Under the pieces are notes generated by a model. The model was not told the DNA's origin. It saw only the letters and a list, made by a program, of their open reading frames with translations, and ran no database searches. The position numbers and the translations under genes were made by a program. From positions 3,038,001 to 3,102,000 of the forward strand of contig NZ_CP022464.2 of assembly GCF_002234575.2 (NCBI RefSeq): DNA of 64,000 nucleotides. The letters run 5' to 3'. This DNA is from Enterocloster bolteae (lineage in GTDB: Bacteria > Bacillota > Clostridia > Lachnospirales > Lachnospiraceae). Each line of letters opens with the position of its first letter. The stretch's first letter is position 1. Below, one piece after another: positions 43,052-50,441 of this stretch.

Positions 43052-44000
43052 GCTGCACCTCCTCTGAAGCGTTCTGGTCCATGTCCGTGGAAAGGGCGGT
43101 GTTCCCGGTATTGCGGCGGAGCCTTAACAGGCTTATGCACAGGATGGAAAATGAGCCTGCGCAGAGAACAACACCCAGGCTTAGCAGGGCAGGGCCTGCA
43201 AAGGGATATCCCTGAACCGTCCATACCAGAAATACTGCCAGAAGATATAATGAAAACAGGGTAAGACATCCATTAAACAATGTCAGGATAAAAAGCAGAA
43301 TGTTCCAGGTCCAGCGCAAGCAGAAGTACATGCACCACAGGGCCAGGGAAAGGCAGGAGGAGAAAAGAACTCCCAGACCGCATAACATACCCTTTATCAC
43401 GCGGCATATGGATGATCCGGCGCGTTTAAATGCGTTTCGCACCGTATTTTGGACAGTGCTTTGGTCATGGACATGGTCTGTCCTTGGAACAGGCGGTATC
43501 CTGGGAACGCCTGTCTGGGAGTGTTCGGATGATGGTGTGAAGTCTGCTCCGTTTATATTTACAACCTCCATCTTTGTCCTGAGATGACGGAGGAAGCGGG
43601 GCCGGCGGGCCGGAATCCGTGAAAAGAAGGTCCGTGTTTTCCCTATCAGGACACCGGTATTCTGCACGGCTGCCGCTGCTATTCTATGTAAGAACCGTCC
43701 GGCTGCCCGGGCAATACCCAGAAAGCCGGATCGGGCCCTGCGGATTAAGTCTCTGACTCTCAAAACGGGGGATAGGGTCCGGTTTCCGCTATAATCCGGG
43801 TTTACGTGGTATGCCTCCAGAATCTCTGCCGCCAGCTGGCCGAGATCACCGAAATCCCCGATGGCTTCCTCCTCGCTGAGGCCCCTTTCCATCTTCATGT
43901 CAATATGCTGGGTGTATTCCTCCAGAATATCCTGCTGTTCCTTTTCTTCCAGCACAGCCAGGCCGTTCTTAAGTTCATCTAAAAACTCTGTTTTATTCAT
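43044..44000 (-). CDS. DUF1700 family membrane protein
   Basis: A 318-residue protein. The N-terminal helical region MNKTEFLDELKNGLAVLEEKEQQDILEEYTQHID with GLSEEEAIGDFGDL is the DUF1700 signature. A long basic middle part (about 75-185) follows, then several membrane spans from residue 205 to 300. ATG 44000 is chosen as GGAG lies 7 bases upstream. It is coupled to PadR by an 8-base overlap. The family is a common partner of PadR regulators and is thought to act in envelope-stress sensing, but its function is not proven. Confidence 0.85.
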   Translation of the reverse strand: MNKTEFLDELKNGLAVLEEKEQQDILEEYTQHIDMKMERGLSEEEAIGDFGDLGQLAAEILEAYHVNPDYSGNRTLSPVLRVRDLIRRARSGFLGIARAAGRFLHRIAAAAVQNTGVLIGKTRTFFSRIPARRPRFLRHLRTKMEVVNINGADFTPSSEHSQTGVPRIPPVPRTDHVHDQSTVQNTVRNAFKRAGSSICRVIKGMLCGLGVLFSSCLSLALWCMYFCLRWTWNILLFILTLFNGCLTLFSLYLLAVFLVWTVQGYPFAGPALLSLGVVLCAGSFSILCISLLRLRRNTGNTALSTDMDQNASEEVQHA

Positions 44001-44313
44001 CTCCATGCTCCTTTAAAAATGTACATACTTTCTGCTGGAACTCGTCCCATTCCCGCTCCAGAACATCCCGGTACAGGATGCCGGCGGCAGTCAGATGGTA
44101 ATATTTTCTGGGAGGCCCTTCCGTGGATTCCCGCAAGTATGTTTCAAAATAATGTTCATTGGTCAGTCTCTTTAAGAGAGGGTAGATGGTCCCTTCATTG
44201 ACATCAATGACCTTGGATACTTCCTCTACCAGTTCATAGCCATACATATCCCTTTTTCGTACTGATTCAAGGACCACCAGCTCAAGGACTCCTTTTTTAA
44301 ATTGTGGATTCAT
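43993..44313 (-). CDS. PadR family transcriptional regulator
   Basis: A 106-residue winged-helix regulator of the short PadR-s2 type: GVLELVVLESVRKRDMYGYELVEEV, NEGTIYPLLKRL and ESTEGPPRKYYHLT are the typical helix, recognition helix and wing. It starts at ATG 44313 after AAGGAGGG. A palindrome between its promoter elements suggests autorepression. It leads the three-gene operon down to 42.5 kb. Confidence 0.93.
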   Translation of the reverse strand: MNPQFKKGVLELVVLESVRKRDMYGYELVEEVSKVIDVNEGTIYPLLKRLTNEHYFETYLRESTEGPPRKYYHLTAAGILYRDVLEREWDEFQQKVCTFLKEHGDE

Positions 44314-44341
44314 GGTCAGTAACCCTCCTTGTGATTACTAT

Positions 44342-44368
44342 ATTATACATACTACTATGTATTGTCAA
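44342..44368 (-). promoter_or_regulatory. padR promoter with operator in the spacer
   Basis: On the minus strand TTGACA (44368-44363) and TATAAT (44347-44342) are 15 bases apart. The spacer and part of the -10 are an inverted repeat, ATACATA (44345-44351) and TATGTAT (44356-44362), with a 4-base centre. This matches the form of PadR operators and would allow the regulator to block RNA polymerase directly. Confidence 0.8.
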
Positions 44369-44400
44369 GTACTATAAATAAATTAATATTTAACTTATCC

Positions 44401-44429
44401 TTAACAAATCTTTCCAAAGCCTGTATAAT
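44401..44429 (+). promoter_or_regulatory. Promoter for the EIIC-EAL gene
   Basis: TTAACA at 44401-44406, a 17-base spacer and a perfect TATAAT at 44424-44429. It is divergent from the padR promoter, about 35 bases apart. The start codon at 44480 follows a GGGGAGGGGAG box. Confidence 0.7.
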
Positions 44430-44479
44430 GATTACGTAGCTGCATTTTTAGAACAATAAGACCTCAGGGGAGGGGAGAC

Positions 44480-46567
44480 ATGGAGAGAATCCGTCAATTT
44501 CTCAATAAGAATATTTATATATTTTCAGTGCGTCAGGGGCTTTTGCTGACCATTCCATTTTTGATTCTCGGCTCCTTTTCCATGGTCATTATGCAGTTTC
44601 CGCTGAAGGCCTGGCAGGAGCTTTTGCCTGGGTTTGCAGGGGGCAGTGTGAAGCTGCTGCTCATGGCTGTGTACCAGGCCACCTTCGGCTCCCTTTCCTT
44701 TATCTTTGCATTAATGATATCCTACTCCTACGGGGAAGAGCAGACTGTGTATAAGAATACCCATATATTTTTCCCGGCAGTGGCCCTGTGCTCATTCATT
44801 GCATTTACCTATCCATCAGGCGGGCTGTCCATATGGGGGCCGGAGTGGAGCTTTACGGCCATATGCATTACCCTCATCAGCTGCTTCCTCCTGACCGGAA
44901 TTTACCATTGGGTGGAGGGATACCGTCATCTGTATACCATGGGAGTGGCCTATAATTTCAACGCCTCTATGCAGAGCATGATTCCTGCTGTTGTCACGAT
45001 TGGGCTGTGCGGGCTTTCCGGCCTGGTTCTGAGTCTGGCTTTTGACGATGTGAATATCATGAATTTCGGTTCTTATCTGTTTCTCAAGCTGTTCGGCCAG
45101 ATGGGAAACGGCCTGTTTTCCATACTTTTATATATCCTGTTGTCCCATGTGCTGTGGTTTTTTGGAATACACGGGACCAATACGCTGGAGGCTGTATCCC
45201 GCAGGCTGTTTGAGTCAGAGGTGACGGCCAACCAGGCTATGGCAGCCCAGGGGCTGGAGCCCACCCATATGTTCAGCAAAACGTTTCTGGATACCTTTGT
45301 GTTCATCGGAGGCAGCGGATGTGCCCTGTGCATGGTTCTGGCCCTGTTTCTTGCTGCCAGGAAGAATAATAACCGCAGACTGGCCAAACTTTCCCTTCCT
45401 GCGGTTGTATTCAATATCAATGAGTTGGTATTGTTTGGATTTCCCATCATATTCAGTGCAGATATGATTCTGCCTTTTATACTGACTCCTATGGTTCTGT
45501 CGGTCATCAGCAGTTTTGCCATGTGGTTTGGCCTGGTGCCCGTGGCTTCCCGGAGTGTGGAATGGACTGTGCCGGTGCTTGCCAGCGGCTATCTGGCAAC
45601 AGGAAGTGTAAGCGGAAGCCTGCTACAAGCCTTTAACCTGATTGTGGGTACCATGATTTATATTCCCTTTATTAAACAGAGCGAACGGGTCCAGGACCGT
45701 GAATTTCTGGGAAAAATCAAGAGACTGGAGGCATCCATGAATGAGGATGAACGCTCGGTTTGGGTCAGGGATTTCCGCTGGAATACCTACGAAAACCAGC
45801 AGACAGCCAAGCTGCTGGCGTCAGACCTGGAATATGCCCTGTCCAAGGGAGCGCTGGAGTTATACTACCAGCCCCAGGTGAAACGTGACGGAACCCTCTA
45901 TGGATGCGAGGCACTGCTGCGTTGGAACTACATGGGCCAGGGCTTTGTGTATCCGCCCCTTATCATTGCGCTGGCTGTCCAGGGGGATTTCATCGGATCT
46001 CTGGGCATGTATATTGTAGAGAAGGCCTGCCGTGACATGGCGGGGGCGCACACTCAGGCAGGCTGCCCGGTATCCTTTTCCGTAAATATCCTGCCTCTGG
46101 AGCTGGAGGATCCGTCCTTTGCAGATCATGTTTTGAGAATTTTGAAGGATACCGGTGTGGAGGGCAGTAATTTGACCATTGAACTGACAGAGCAGGTGGC
46201 GCTGAATCCCGGCCCCAATCTGGAACGCCAGTTGGAGAAACTGAGAGAGTCCCGGGTGCGTATCAGCATGGATGACTTTGGAATGGGCCATGGTTCCCTT
46301 AACTATCTGAATTCTGCCCATTATGACGAGGTTAAGATTGACGGATCCCTTATCCGGCGCCTGCCGGAACATACCCAGACATGTGAACTGGTGGGCAACA
46401 TTATGAACATGTCCCGGATTCTGGGAGTCAGCACAGTGGCTGAGTGCGTGGAGACGCCGGAGCAGATTCAGATGCTGGAGAAGCTGGGATGCAGCATTTA
46501 CCAGGGATACTATTACAGCAGGCCTCTGCCGCTGGACGCATTCATTGAGTATGTGAAAGGTCTGTAG
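44480..46567 (+). CDS. PTS EIIC-like membrane sensor fused to an EAL c-di-GMP phosphodiesterase
   Basis: A 695-residue protein. Residues 1-410 resemble the EIIC domain of the lactose/cellobiose PTS family, with about ten membrane spans, a WFFGIHGTN segment and NINELVLFGFPIIF near residue 315. Residues about 440-695 form an EAL domain. Active-site elements are present: EALLRW, the Asn of SVNILP, ELTEQ, MDDFGMGHGSL, VKIDGSLI and the final Glu (AECVETPEQ) and GYYYSRPLP. It should therefore hydrolyse cyclic di-GMP. No EIIA or EIIB genes adjoin. The EIIC part probably senses rather than imports a sugar; this is inference. Confidence 0.9.
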   Translation: MERIRQFLNKNIYIFSVRQGLLLTIPFLILGSFSMVIMQFPLKAWQELLPGFAGGSVKLLLMAVYQATFGSLSFIFALMISYSYGEEQTVYKNTHIFFPAVALCSFIAFTYPSGGLSIWGPEWSFTAICITLISCFLLTGIYHWVEGYRHLYTMGVAYNFNASMQSMIPAVVTIGLCGLSGLVLSLAFDDVNIMNFGSYLFLKLFGQMGNGLFSILLYILLSHVLWFFGIHGTNTLEAVSRRLFESEVTANQAMAAQGLEPTHMFSKTFLDTFVFIGGSGCALCMVLALFLAARKNNNRRLAKLSLPAVVFNINELVLFGFPIIFSADMILPFILTPMVLSVISSFAMWFGLVPVASRSVEWTVPVLASGYLATGSVSGSLLQAFNLIVGTMIYIPFIKQSERVQDREFLGKIKRLEASMNEDERSVWVRDFRWNTYENQQTAKLLASDLEYALSKGALELYYQPQVKRDGTLYGCEALLRWNYMGQGFVYPPLIIALAVQGDFIGSLGMYIVEKACRDMAGAHTQAGCPVSFSVNILPLELEDPSFADHVLRILKDTGVEGSNLTIELTEQVALNPGPNLERQLEKLRESRVRISMDDFGMGHGSLNYLNSAHYDEVKIDGSLIRRLPEHTQTCELVGNIMNMSRILGVSTVAECVETPEQIQMLEKLGCSIYQGYYYSRPLPLDAFIEYVKGL

Positions 46568-46619
46568 TGTGTGTCTGGAGCTGGTGGTTTCCGGCAGCCT
46601 GGGAGTACAGCTGAGCGTG

Positions 46620-47054
46620 TCAGTCCAGCCTGGAGAGCACGTCTGACAGTGTCAGCACAGCCTGCTCCAGCCGCTCCATATCTTCAGACCCCAGTTCCTG
46701 TTTCAGTTTATCTGCAAAAGAGGTGTCTTTATAAATCGTATTTATCATATAATCCTTGGCGCGTTCAGTCACTTCTATGACGATGCAGCGCCGGTCGTGT
46801 TCTGTTGGAAGCCTTCTGACAAAGTCGTGGCTGCACAGGATTTCTATGAGCTTGGTTGCCTGTTGTTTGCTGACATTTAAGTGCCGGGTGAGCTCTGTCA
46901 TGGTCATGGGACCTTTGCGGAGCAGTACCTGCAGACAGTAATAGGTTTCCAGACTCATCTTATCCTTCATAAATGCCTTGAAGGGTTTATCAATCCTGTA
47001 ATGCCAATAGGGGAGCAGACGGAGCAGTTCCTCGGTGAAGTTTTTGTTATTCAT
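46620..47054 (-). CDS. MarR family transcriptional regulator
   Basis: A 144-residue protein with the winged helix in TMTELTRHLNVSKQQATKLIEIL and wing FVRRLPTEHDRRCIVIEVTE. ATG 47054 follows AAGGAGGT. It is divergent from the FUSC-type transporter gene, and direct-repeat motifs lie just downstream of that gene's promoter. It probably represses the transporter until an aromatic acid or similar ligand binds. Confidence 0.9.
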   Translation of the reverse strand: MNNKNFTEELLRLLPYWHYRIDKPFKAFMKDKMSLETYYCLQVLLRKGPMTMTELTRHLNVSKQQATKLIEILCSHDFVRRLPTEHDRRCIVIEVTERAKDYMINTIYKDTSFADKLKQELGSEDMERLEQAVLTLSDVLSRLD

Positions 47055-47160
47055 TTTCTGACCTCCTTGATCCATCTGCAGCCATTCTGCTGAAGGCCGG
47101 GATAAAGCCGGCGGGATAAAGCCATCCTGCGCAACCGGATAGGGCCGCCTTATCCGGTCA

Positions 47161-47189
47161 TTGACAAACAGACTGGATATGTTTATAAT
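47161..47189 (+). promoter_or_regulatory. Consensus sigma-A promoter for the FUSC transporter
   Basis: TTGACA at 47161-47166, a 17-base spacer and TATAAT at 47184-47189 is a perfect match. Such a strong promoter usually needs a repressor; the divergent MarR is the obvious candidate. Confidence 0.85.
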
Positions 47190-47201
47190 AATTAGTAAAC
47201 C

Positions 47202-47230
47202 AAAGTGGACTATCTATTAAAGTGTACTTA
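47202..47230. promoter_or_regulatory. Candidate MarR operator
   Basis: AAAGTGGACTA (47202-47212) and AAAGTGTACTTA (47219-47230) repeat with a 17-base step. The second copy is nearly palindromic (AAGT/ACTT). They lie from about +6 onward relative to the FUSC promoter, where bound MarR would block transcription. Confidence 0.5.
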
Positions 47231-47288
47231 ATGACTGCTTTTAGATTACAACATTTTTAAAACAGAATCAAGGGGAAGAAGGATAAGA

Positions 47289-48299
47289 ATGGCGGAAAAT
47301 GAAAAGAAAAAGAGAACTTTATGGGAACAGGCCGTGGAAAATGCGCTCCATTTTGCATTTAACCTGGCCTTTGTATTTATATTTCAATCCATATTTGGTG
47401 TACAGAATGTGCTTCCGGGGGTGGCTATCAGTGTGGGCATGACCATGTTCCCGGATGGATATATCGGGGTGAGGCCCGTGACCATGGCGGGGATTATCAT
47501 AGGATTGTACTGCGGCTGTGTTATTGCCGGGCAGACAGCCCTGATGCTGCCGGCAGCAGCCCTTGTGATTGATTTTCTTTTTGTCCTTCTTATTATGGCC
47601 CTGACCTGTGAACCCACCATGTACAAACCAGCTATCAGTTTCCTGCTGTGCTTCGTGTTCGCACAGTCCACACCTGTACCGCCAGCGGCATTTCCTATGC
47701 GTCTGGCAGGCGCAGCAGCAGGTGCTGCAGCGGTGGCGGTTACTACGGTTATCAAGTGGTATTGGCAGGGACACGGGAAGGAAGGACGCGGTTTAAAGGA
47801 ACAGATAAGGCTGTGCACGGTACGGAAAGGCTATATATTGCGGATGTCTATGGGGATAGCGGCAGCTATGTTTATAGGTATGGTCCTTCACCTGAGAAAG
47901 CCCCTGTGGATTAGTATTGTGGTAATGTCCCTGACTCAGCTGCATTACCATGAAACATTGGAGCGCATACGCCACCGCTTTCTCGGAAATGTCCTGGGCA
48001 TTCTGTTCTTTGTGGTGGTATTCCGCATGCTGGTGCCTGAGAGCTGGGCTTTTGGCATGGTATTGTTTTTGGGATATATCAGTTTTTTTACCTCAGAATA
48101 TAAATATAAGCAGATTGTCAATGCAGTGAGCGCCATCAACGCGTCTCTGGTGCTCTTAGATACATCCACGGCCATTGAAAACAGGCTTCTCTGTCTGGCA
48201 GGCGGGGCATGCATTGTGCTGATTCTGTATCTGGCGCAGAAACTCGGAAGGGGAATCATGGGCCATACAGGAGCTGCGGCGGCCTGCCGTATAAAGTGA
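47289..48299 (+). CDS. FUSC family transporter (aromatic acid exporter type)
   Basis: A 336-residue membrane protein made of two similar halves of about four to five spans each. The first half contains ISVGMTMFPDGYIGVRPVTMAGIIIGLYCG, the second PLWISIVVMSLTQLHYHETLERIRHRFLGN, the Arg/His-rich loop typical of FUSC proteins such as AaeB. A short cytoplasmic basic stretch lies near 155-185. It likely exports aromatic or other organic acids. The partner is the divergent MarR gene. Confidence 0.8.
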   Translation: MAENEKKKRTLWEQAVENALHFAFNLAFVFIFQSIFGVQNVLPGVAISVGMTMFPDGYIGVRPVTMAGIIIGLYCGCVIAGQTALMLPAAALVIDFLFVLLIMALTCEPTMYKPAISFLLCFVFAQSTPVPPAAFPMRLAGAAAGAAAVAVTTVIKWYWQGHGKEGRGLKEQIRLCTVRKGYILRMSMGIAAAMFIGMVLHLRKPLWISIVVMSLTQLHYHETLERIRHRFLGNVLGILFFVVVFRMLVPESWAFGMVLFLGYISFFTSEYKYKQIVNAVSAINASLVLLDTSTAIENRLLCLAGGACIVLILYLAQKLGRGIMGHTGAAAACRIK

Positions 48300-48344
48300 T
48301 GTGGGAATTATCGGTACGATTCAATGGAATTCTGTAAATGGATT

Positions 48345-48353
48345 TGGTATAAT
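48345..48353 (+). promoter_or_regulatory. Extended -10 promoter upstream of tatD
   Basis: TGGTATAAT at 48345-48353 is a TGN-TATAAT extended -10 element. The region 17 bases upstream (TGGAAT) is a weak -35. The 150 bases between it and tatD hold no convincing gene. Confidence 0.45.
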
Positions 48354-48514
48354 GGAGAAAAATGGTACAATATCATTTAAAGAGCGAACGGGAAACCAAC
48401 GCTTCGCGGATGTGAAGGGATTTACACACAAATTACGGTTTTTAGCTATGGGGATAAAGATTTTTAAAAGCAATAGACAGGGCGCCAGAACGCGCCGGAT
48501 AGGGGTATGGTAAT

Positions 48515-49306
48515 ATGGATTTACGTTATATAGACATAGGTGTGAACCTGATGGGAAAACAGTTTGACAAGGATCGGGAGGAGGTGGTCCGTGATTCCCT
48601 TAAGGAGGGAGTGGGGCTAATCATAACAGGTACTGATCTGAAATCAAACCAGGCAGCGGTTGACTATATAGGGGAGAAGATGCCTGAGAAAACCTGGTGT
48701 ACCTGCGGTATCCATCCCCACAATGCCGACAGATGGAATGATGATTACCGCAGCAAGCTGGAAGCCCTGATTCGCCGTAACCGCCAGAGCATCGTGGCGC
48801 TGGGAGAAGCCGGACTTGATTATGACAGGATGTTTTCGGCCAGGGAAAACCAAAAGAAATGTTTTTCTGATATCCTGGAGATGGCCGGTGACCTGGACCT
48901 CCCGCTGTTTCTGCATGAGCGGGCAGCGGAGCAGGATTTTATCAGGCTGTTGAAGAACCGCCGTGAATTGTGCAGGAGATCCGTGGTTCATTGCTTTACC
49001 GGCACCAGGGAGACCGCTTACAGGTACCTGCAGCTTGGCTGTTATATCGGAATCACAGGATGGATATGCGATGATCGGAGGAACAGGGATGTGGTGGAGG
49101 CAGTCAGGGTGATTCCTTTGGAACGGCTGATGATAGAGACAGACGCGCCCTATCTTACGCCTCTGAATATCCGGGGCCTGTCAAGGAGAAATGTACCCTC
49201 CAATATCGTGTATGTGGCGGAACGGATTGCTGAAATCAAGGGAGTGGATGTGGAGACTGTGAAGAAGATTGCCTTGGAAACCACCAGGACATTTTTTTCA
49301 GTGTAA
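48515..49306 (+). CDS. tatD: TatD-type metal-dependent deoxyribonuclease
   Basis: A 263-residue TIM-barrel hydrolase. The N-terminus IDIGVNLMGKQFDKDREEVV, GIHPHNADRW, ALGEAGLDYDRMFS, VHCFTGTRE, YIGITGWICDDRR and ETDAPYLTP are all seen. It resembles E. coli TatD (which begins FDIGVNLTSSQF) rather than the YabD/YcfH type with a DTHCHL start that is usual in Firmicutes. TatD has 3'-5' exonuclease activity and is linked to DNA repair and fragmentation. The ribosome site (AGGGGT) is moderate. Confidence 0.88.
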   Translation: MDLRYIDIGVNLMGKQFDKDREEVVRDSLKEGVGLIITGTDLKSNQAAVDYIGEKMPEKTWCTCGIHPHNADRWNDDYRSKLEALIRRNRQSIVALGEAGLDYDRMFSARENQKKCFSDILEMAGDLDLPLFLHERAAEQDFIRLLKNRRELCRRSVVHCFTGTRETAYRYLQLGCYIGITGWICDDRRNRDVVEAVRVIPLERLMIETDAPYLTPLNIRGLSRRNVPSNIVYVAERIAEIKGVDVETVKKIALETTRTFFSV

Positions 49307-49426
49307 GGTGTACCGAATGAGGAACAGGGAATGAGGAAAGCATAGATGTACAGGGTACGTTATCTGGTGGAAATAGAAGACAGAGGGGATTGCCGGTTTA
49401 TAATCATTTGAAAAACAGGAGAGAAT

Positions 49427-49987
49427 ATGGGAAATAAAAAAGCAGGAAGCAGCGAAGAAAGGCTGAGCGTATTCCTGAGTCTTGTGCTGCGGCATCAGCC
49501 GGAAGCAGCCGGTATCACATTGGACGAACACGGATGGGCAGATGTGGAGGATTTGATTCAGGGCATCAGCGGCACAGGCAGACCGATGGATATGGAGCTG
49601 CTGGAGGATATCGTCAGGACGGATGAAAAGGGCCGGTACAGTTTCAATGAAGACCGGACTCTGATACGCGCCAACCAGGGGCACAGTATACCAGTGGATG
49701 TGGAGCTGACAGAGACAGCACCGCCTCAGGTCCTTTATCATGGGACTGCCAGCCGTTTTGAGCAGGCCATTCTGGAACAGGGCTTAAAGCCTATGAGCCG
49801 TCTTTATGTACACTTGTCCGGGGATGCCAAGACAGCATTAACGGTGGGAAGAAGGCATGGAAATCCGGTGGTATTTGAGGTGGACTCCGGCCGCATGAGC
49901 CGGGATGGTGAACATTTTTACATATCACAAAACGGGGTATGGCTGACAAAACGTGTAAAGCCGGAATACCTGAAACGGAATATCTGA
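49427..49987 (+). CDS. kptA: RNA 2'-phosphotransferase KptA/Tpt1
   Basis: A 186-residue protein. The first domain has SVFLSLVLRHQPEAAGITLDEHGWADV, and the NAD-binding half has RANQGHS, VLYHGT, HLSGD and VVFEVD. The Arg-His-Arg-type residues of the Tpt1 active site are in LRHQ, RANQGHS and LYHGT. Tpt1 removes the 2'-phosphate left after fungal tRNA splicing, giving ADP-ribose cyclic phosphate. Bacteria lack that splicing, so the natural substrate is unknown. ATG 49427 follows CAGGAGAG. Confidence 0.92.
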   Translation: MGNKKAGSSEERLSVFLSLVLRHQPEAAGITLDEHGWADVEDLIQGISGTGRPMDMELLEDIVRTDEKGRYSFNEDRTLIRANQGHSIPVDVELTETAPPQVLYHGTASRFEQAILEQGLKPMSRLYVHLSGDAKTALTVGRRHGNPVVFEVDSGRMSRDGEHFYISQNGVWLTKRVKPEYLKRNI

Positions 49988-50058
49988 AATGGAATACCTG
50001 TAACCGATGAGTAAAGACGGATGACTGTAAAAGGTCCAAAACATGAAGGTGATGCATT

Positions 50059-50430
50059 ATGAAGAACCCGAAGCGCCGCCGACAGGGATATTTGAGGAGA
50101 TGGCTGCGGGCCGGTGTCTATGCAGGCGGACATTGTGAATGCTGCAATCAGCCGCTTGTCCTTATTTTCAGATACGATGCTGTCTGCTGTCCCCAATGCA
50201 ACCAATGGATTGATGAAAAATGCGGTGACCCGGACTGCTGTTTTTGCGGCAGCAGACCGGATACACCGGCAGAATCATTGATATATGAATGCCCGACTAT
50301 AGGCAAAGACTACTATATAAAAAAGTATGAGAAGAGAAAGCGGCAGTATTTTAAAGGCATGGGGGACCGTGGGCAGGCCGGATGGGACCGCCCTCCCTCA
50401 CACCCGCTGCCCGTAAAAAGGAACCTGTGA
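50059..50430 (+). CDS. Small Cys-rich, zinc-ribbon-like protein next to kptA
   Basis: A 123-residue basic protein. Cysteines are arranged CECC, CCPQC, then CGDPDCCFC within residues 25-75, consistent with one or two zinc ribbons. The N-terminal 20 residues are strongly basic (KNPKRRRQGYLRRWLR), which suggests nucleic acid binding. It starts 71 bases after kptA and is probably on the same transcript. The family is not recognised. A role in RNA handling with KptA is only an inference from position. Confidence 0.65.
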   Translation: MKNPKRRRQGYLRRWLRAGVYAGGHCECCNQPLVLIFRYDAVCCPQCNQWIDEKCGDPDCCFCGSRPDTPAESLIYECPTIGKDYYIKKYEKRKRQYFKGMGDRGQAGWDRPPSHPLPVKRNL

Positions 50431-50441
50431 AAATTGAACCA

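Noticed and set aside
48301..48513. 70-codon open frame before tatD
   Set aside because: It contains the extended -10 promoter, has no ribosome site, and its translation has no recognisable features.
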